Part shown: in pieces, positions 58,510 to 64,000 of the stretch
How the letters are laid out: the number at the start of each line of letters is the position of its first letter
Numbering within the stretch: position 1 is the first letter of the stretch
Assembly: GCF_902686445.1 (NCBI RefSeq)
Contig: NC_062229.1
Location: forward strand, 62,001-126,000
Direction: 5' to 3'
From: Sciurus carolinensis
Taxonomy: Eukaryota > Chordata > Mammalia > Rodentia > Sciuridae
Length of the DNA stretch: 64,000 nt
Made by a program: the position numbers and the translations under genes
The notes under the pieces: model-generated
Database searches by the model: none
Told to the model about the DNA's origin: nothing
Seen by the model: the letters and a program-made list of their open reading frames with translations, nothing else

Positions 58510-61247
58510 TGTCCGGCATCTTTATTGAGCACTGACTGAATGCGAGACCCCAAGGGGCATCTCTAAATGCTGAAGGCCCTTGCAGCACGGAAGCTGCCGG
58601 GTGTTGATCTGGCACCGGCCACACGGCAGCGCCCTCGCCCCTCTCCATCCAGCTCATATCCCACCCGCCCTCTGCTTTCCAGTGAAACGTGCAGGCCTGC
58701 TGTGTGCTGGGCCCTGCTTTGGACTGAGGGCCGTTACCCAGAGACCTAGACAGTCGTGTCCATATGGCCTGCGTCCCAAACGGGAAACGGGCCCACAGTG
58801 GCCCCAGGACACTCAAAGTCCAGGACAAGGCCTGGATTTGAAACCAGAGCCAGATGCTGCAGGGCCACAAGAGGAGGAAGTTAGGGTGCCCAGAGCAACC
58901 CCACCTGTTCATGGTCTGTGAGCTGGCAGCTCTATGCAGCCCGCACCCCCAGACGACAGGGAGGGGACAGGACAACCCTGGCCCAGGCCCTCTCTACTTG
59001 GAGAGGTCAGTGAGGCAGCTGAGCGTAATATACAAACAGAAGATTATATCATCTCCCCTTCGTTCAAGAGGAGATCAAGGGTCTGAGCGGGGCAGTCCCA
59101 GGCTGCACTGGGAATGGGGAGAAAGTACTGGAACCCGTGTCTGGGCTTACTGATTCTATGGCATGTTCATCCCGGAATCATATCCATACACAAGTATTGT
59201 TGAGCACCTACTGTGTGCCAGGCCCTTGGCTGTGGGCCACAGACACAACTGAGGTCCAGCCCTGCTCCTCCTGAGGAGCCTGGCAAACCTTCCACCATAT
59301 GGCATGCCATTCACGGCAGGCATGAGGCTGTTCAGCACCGATGACCCAGAGTTAGACCCCCACAGGAGGCTGCCCAGCCTAAGCAGCCTGCAGCCTGCAA
59401 GCCCCTCCTGGACACAAGCTACTGGGGTCATGGTCTGAAATTCACATCCCTGGACTCCCACATCATGCCTGGTGCCTGAGCTGATCAGTGGACACTGGGG
59501 AGACTGGAGTGGGGTGTGGGGGATCCAACAGAAAGGGGGCTTCCAGTGGGCACACGGCCCTGGCACAGTGCGTAGGGCCTTCAATCCACTGCTCATCCCT
59601 CCTGGTGGAGGCTCCTGGGATCAGAACTCACTCTGGAGCCCAGCAACCGAGACCCCTTTGACTGACCGCAGCTGTTCCGAGCAGCCACCGCAGACACCGG
59701 GTCTCAGTGGCACCCTGGCCTGTGGCCTGACCAGACCAGAAGGGCAGAGCCAGCTGCCTGCGGCCCTGGAGACCGGCTGTGCCCCAGGGCTGCGTCGCCC
59801 CACAGGCCCTTGGCCGCAGCCCTGAACCACAGTCCAGACAGGGCTAGAGTGGGGGCTGGCCTGTCCAGCTCCAGACTTCCCAGCGCCTCAGTCCCACAGC
59901 CCTCAGTGAGCCACAGAGGGCTCTGGAGGGCAGGAGAGTGAGCCTGAGACTCAGCTTATGGAACATTCCAGAAAGGGCCCACAGGGGCCCTGCCCCACAG
60001 TGCCCAGGAGTCTGGCCTGTCACAGTGACTTATGAAATGGTGTAGTTGTTCATCCAGGGACATCAACTCCCTTGGGCTTAGGGCTCCTGACTGTGGGTCA
60101 GAGAGGAGCCAAGAGTGGCCAGTGGCCCACCCCAGCCTCATCTGCAGCATCCAGGCCTCTGCAGGTGTCTTCCCTGTGGCCCAGGCGTCCAGACTCCCCA
60201 CATAGCAGCCCAGGCTAGGGAGGACGCCTGACAGGAGGGAGGGACCAGACCCCGCCTCTCCTGGAGGCTCTGCGGAAGGGCCATGCAGGCGCAAGGCCTC
60301 TCATGGGCTCTGGTCATTGGGCAGAGACCCCTGCCCTGCCGCCTGTCCCAGGCTGCATCTTGACCCAGAGAGGCTGTCTACTTCACTCTGGGTGAAGGCA
60401 GGAGTGGGACGGAGCCTGCTGCCCACCTACCCAGCACAGCGCAGGGACAGTGTGCCTGTCCTGCAGCTGTGAGCTGCCTAGCACGCCGGGCCCCTCAGGA
60501 GCCCAGCCAGATGATGGGCAGGCCATGATGAAGTGCAGACAGCCATGCTGAGCTGGCCTCTGTGGGGCGGCTGCCCGTCCCACCCTCCCTGGAGCCTTCC
60601 AGAAAGAACACCAGCACACCAATTACCACTCAGCAGGCAGGCTGCCTCTGGAAGCCTCTCCCGCCTGAGGCAGCAGGAGCCACTAATGGGCAGAAGGCGG
60701 ACCCCTGGGGCACAAGGCAGGGCTGCAGAACCAGGGCCTTGGGCTGAGCAGTGCTGTGGGGGAGGGGCCGGGCAGGGGCGGGCGGAGGGGGGCAGAGTGG
60801 AGGGCACAGGACCCACAGGCAGAGAGTCTCCAGGCCTTCCCTCTGTGCTCTGCCTCCTCTGCCTAAGTGTGCATACACTTGGTGGCCCATAAGTGCTGGC
60901 TAACCTCAGAACAAAGTAACTGAGATGGCCCGGTGTGGCATGGGGGCCCTCAGTGACAACCCAGGCCCAGGCCTGGGGACACAAGGCCCAGCCGAGCCCT
61001 GTCCCCAACCCTGCTCCGAAGGGACTCTGAGGAACAGGAAAGAAACCAATGCAACAGTGTGGCCTGCAGTCCACCAGACCCTCTGCAGCAGCCAAGGCCT
61101 GAGGCCCAAGAGGCCCGCTGACCAAGGTCCCTGCAGAGCCTCCAACAGCCCCCAAGACAGACAGGGAAGGGCACCTGGCCCTAGGGCCCTGCAGAGTCAG
61201 CAGCACCAGGTCCACCCAGGTCTCTTTCCCGCCCAGCTGCAGCACTG
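58510..61247. other. CFD-MED16 interval, probable MED16 3' UTR and old MIR repeats
   Basis: MIR-like text occurs at 58516-58570 (catctttattgagcactgac) and 59180-59285 (tgttgagcacctactgtgtg). No coding exon was recognised. I did not find a convincing minus-strand AATAAA for MED16, so its 3' end is unplaced. Confidence 0.5.
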
Positions 61248-64000
61248 TCAGGAGCAGCTGAGGGGCATCCGCCGCCACAGCCCCCCACACAGGCAGGTCT
61301 TGATCCAGCGCTGCTCCCACTGCTTGACCGCTGTGGTCTCGTTGGGCGACCTGAGCATCGTGACGCAGCCGCACCTGGGGCCGAGCACAGGGTGGGCTCA
61401 CGGGGCTCCGCCACGGGCCCTCCCAGGATCCCTCAGCCTGGCTCTGCGCCAGGGGTGACCTCGAGGGTCCCAGAGCCACCCTGGCCTGCGCTCTGGTCAT
61501 GGGGTGGTATGGCCATGCCGAGGGCTGTGCCTTACCACCCGCAGCCAGGCAGGACCTCAGAGGCCACTGGCCCTCAGTAGCCCAGGAGGGGAAGCCCGGA
61601 GCCCACACGCACCTGGTACAGGCCTTGCACTCTTCCGTGGGGTAGGCACCCAAGTGCAGCCGCCGCAGGTGGTCCATCTTGGGTTGGCCTGGTGCCCTGT
61701 GGACGGGAGGTGTGGCTTGAGGCTGGGGCGCAGGGCCAGGTCAGAAGGTCCGTCCACAGTGGACAGTGGGGCCTCCTACCCGTTGACATCAACCCTGGGA
61801 CACAAGCTCCGCCAGGGGCTGAGTGCCCTGAGCACAGGAGACAGGCCAGCCGCCTGTGGCCTCTCCCTGAGTGGGTGGCCTTGCCCCCGGCCAGGCATGC
61901 AGATGGGCGGGGCAGAGCCAGTCCCTTGAGAACGAGGACGGGGGGCCACGGCTGCCACCAGAAGCTGCACCCACAGGCCGCAGAGCAGCCACTGCTGGCC
62001 CCAGCCTTCCCCTCTCTGTGCCAGGGGTTGAACCGGGCCTGGGGCTTGTGACCCTCCTGCCTCAGTGTCCCCGGGTGACAACACCACGGAAGTCTCTCAT
62101 CCTTCTTGTGGGGAGACTGAGGCAGGGGCATGGGACGCTGTGTGCTTCCGCCTGCTGGGCCTCGGTGGTGGGCATCCTCCCTGTGACAGGCCTCGGCCCT
62201 GGTGCCCCTTGCAGATCCAGGCTGTGAGGACCGCTGTGTGGACACTCAGCACAGACCACCTATGCTGGCAAGGGCGATGGGAGCCGCTGGGACAGGCAGA
62301 GCGGAGGGCACCAGGCCTGAGGGGTTGGACGGGTGGCGCCGCTGAGCAGGTGCTGGCAACGCCCACGTGAGGCAGCACGGCCCTGCAGCGCTGCCCGCAG
62401 CCTCGTCCAAGCACCCAGGCCAGAGGCGCCAGGACCCTGGATGCCATCGAAGTCGGAACAGTGGCTGCCCGATGGGCAGGGCGGCTGTTCAAGCCACTCC
62501 TACTGAACTAAACTCGGTAAAACCGTCCAGAGCAGATTGTGAGGCCGCCGCCCGCTCCGCTCGCCCCCACCTTTCGTGAGACCCAAAGCCAGGCTCCAGG
62601 CTCAAGGGGCAGCTCCCGCATGCGGGCACCAGAGCAGGCGCCAGGAGGTCCAGCCAAGCCGGGCAGCTCCCCGTGCTGCGCTCTGGCTTTGCTTTTTCTT
62701 TTTTTTTGGTGCTGGGGATGGAACCTGGGGCCGGGGCCATGCGCGTGAGAGGCACGCGCTCTACCAACCGAGCTATAACCCCAGCCCTGGTTTTTTTTTG
62801 CCCCAAGCAGAAAAAAAATGGCCAGTTTTATTTCTATCAAAGGGAAAAGTGGATCAATCTCGAAGTGAGATAAATGAATCAACACCACCGTCAATCTGCT
62901 TTGCTTCTCGGCCGCGGTGCTAGGGTGCATCTGTCCCTTGCCATGCTTGGCCAGCGGGCAGCAGGAGCCACACTGTCCACCTCCATGCTGCTCACCTCCC
63001 AGCACTTAGCGCTTAGGGTGCCCTCACGGCTTCCTCGGTGGTCAAGACTCGAGTGGGCATCAGAGGGTCCTGGTCCCCACCCAGTGACCTCAGAGGCTCA
63101 GTTCCCTCACCAGCCCCCTTGGTGCCTGTGTGCAGGGCAGGGCTGGCTCAGCACCTGAACTGGACTCCAAGGGTGGCGCCCCAACGCAGCGCCACATAAG
63201 CCAGGAAGGGACATGAGGGTGTGATGGGCTGGACACACTCCTCGGAGGTGGTGGGCAGGCTGGGCACTCACCTGACGAGGCTGTCTAGCTGCAAGGCGGT
63301 AGCACTGCCCGGCAGTGTGGGTGCCCTGCCAAAGTGCAGGCGCAGGGGTTGCTTGGGCTGCAGGCGGCTGACCAGGCCATCGCTGACGGGCAGCCAGTCC
63401 AGGCTGGGAACCAGCAGCTGGCTGGGCAGTAGGCAGCACTCGTCCACCAGGGCCTCATCCGGCTCACTCGTGGGGCCCTCGTCGCGGCCTGTGGGGAAGT
63501 GGGCTCAGCAGCCAGGCGGCACGTGGCAGCCTGCTCAGGCTCCATCCCGGGGACCTGCAGGGTGACCTGGAAAGCGCCTTCCTGTTCCTGGCCCCACTCA
63601 CCTTGGTGGGCAGGGACGTGCTGAGCACCTCTTAAGAACTACCTGCCAGCGCCAGTGCCCCTCCCAGACACCGGGGGCAGGAGCAAGAAGCAGAGTGGGC
63701 ACCTAACAGCTGGCACCAAGGACACCCAACCTGCCTGGACCTGGGCTGGGCTGGGCTGGCCACTGTGGGGGCGGGGCGTCTTCCTGCCTACGGGTGCTTA
63801 TGTTCTGGCACAGTCTCAGCTAGAGCCTGTACTGTGGTGGGAGACGGGGTAGTAGGCGGGGTGCCTCACAACAGATCCAGAGCTTGGTGAGCAGGCGGAA
63901 GAGCAGGGACATGCTGTCCTGGGTGTCCGAGGTGGCCGTGTACACAGGCAGGCAGCTGGGCTTCAGCAGGCCCCAGATGCGGATGACGACCATCAGCTCC
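61248..64000 (-). CDS. MED16: MED16, Mediator complex subunit 16 (C-terminal part)
   Basis: MED16 is a tail subunit of the Mediator complex that couples transcription factors to RNA polymerase II. The last four coding exons are visible in transcript order: beyond 64000 to 63870, 63488-63272, 61696-61613, 61374-61248 (TGA). Signatures are [68 protein letters not shown] and [20 protein letters not shown]. The protein ends WRRMPLSCS, like the shorter human isoform ending. Splice phases agree across all junctions. The upstream part of the gene lies beyond the right edge. It is tail to tail with CFD. Confidence 0.95.
62008..62090 (-). repeat. B1 SINE fragment in a MED16 intron
   Basis: ccaggggttgaaccgggcct and gtgaccctcctgcctcagtg are worn minus-orientation SINE text. 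Confidence 0.55.
62695..62790 (-). repeat. ID SINE in a MED16 intron
   Basis: Starts with a T run, then ggtgctggggatggaacctg and ends ctaccaaccgagctataacc, the reverse of an ID with good A and B boxes. Confidence 0.9.

Noticed and set aside
60478..61677. 399-codon minus-strand frame at the end of MED16
   Set aside because: It starts in a real MED16 exon but runs on through the intron and past the true stop in other frames.
1..64000. CRISPR arrays, bacterial operons, integrases
   Set aside because: The window has spliced vertebrate genes and mammalian SINEs; the direct repeats are minisatellites without unique spacers.

Overview
This is a mammalian nuclear genomic window. The gene order is MISP, PTBP1, PLPPR3, PRTN3-like, ELANE-like, CFD, MED16, the order of human 19p13.3. 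The dispersed repeats are tRNA-derived ID SINEs and B1-dID composites (a 7SL-derived left part fused to an ID right part). Several ID copies have the internal sequence and tail typical of squirrel-family rodents. The best reading is a sciurid rodent, inferred from repeat style and not tested against any database.

Layout. 1-1253 is a 13-bp minisatellite in the intron before the first coding exon of MISP (1298-4383, +), whose main exon carries an apparent frameshift. 4384-25300 is GC-rich intergenic DNA with SINEs, degraded L1-like pieces, a MER5-like piece and small tandem repeats; I see no gene in it. 25370-36400 holds PTBP1 (+): CpG-island promoter, 14 coding exons encoding a 557-residue protein, the 78-nt cassette exon and the 34-nt autoregulatory exon. 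PLPPR3 (-, coding 36714-41786, CpG-island promoter near 42.1-42.7 kb) lies tail to tail with PTBP1. 42700-49600 is SINE-rich intergenic DNA. 49590-54980 is the neutrophil serine protease cluster, in which PRTN3 and ELANE appear only as broken copies and no AZU1 is recognisable. CFD (56732-58455, +) is intact with a complete catalytic triad. MED16 (-, 61248 to beyond 64000) shows its last four coding exons.

Functionally the genes are mostly unrelated neighbours: MISP acts on actin and spindle orientation, PTBP1 on splicing, PLPPR3 on neuronal membranes, and MED16 in the Mediator complex. The cluster PRTN3-ELANE-CFD is one family of trypsin-fold proteases. The most notable result is that the two granule proteases are disabled by several independent lesions each, while the adjacent paralogue CFD (complement factor D) is kept.
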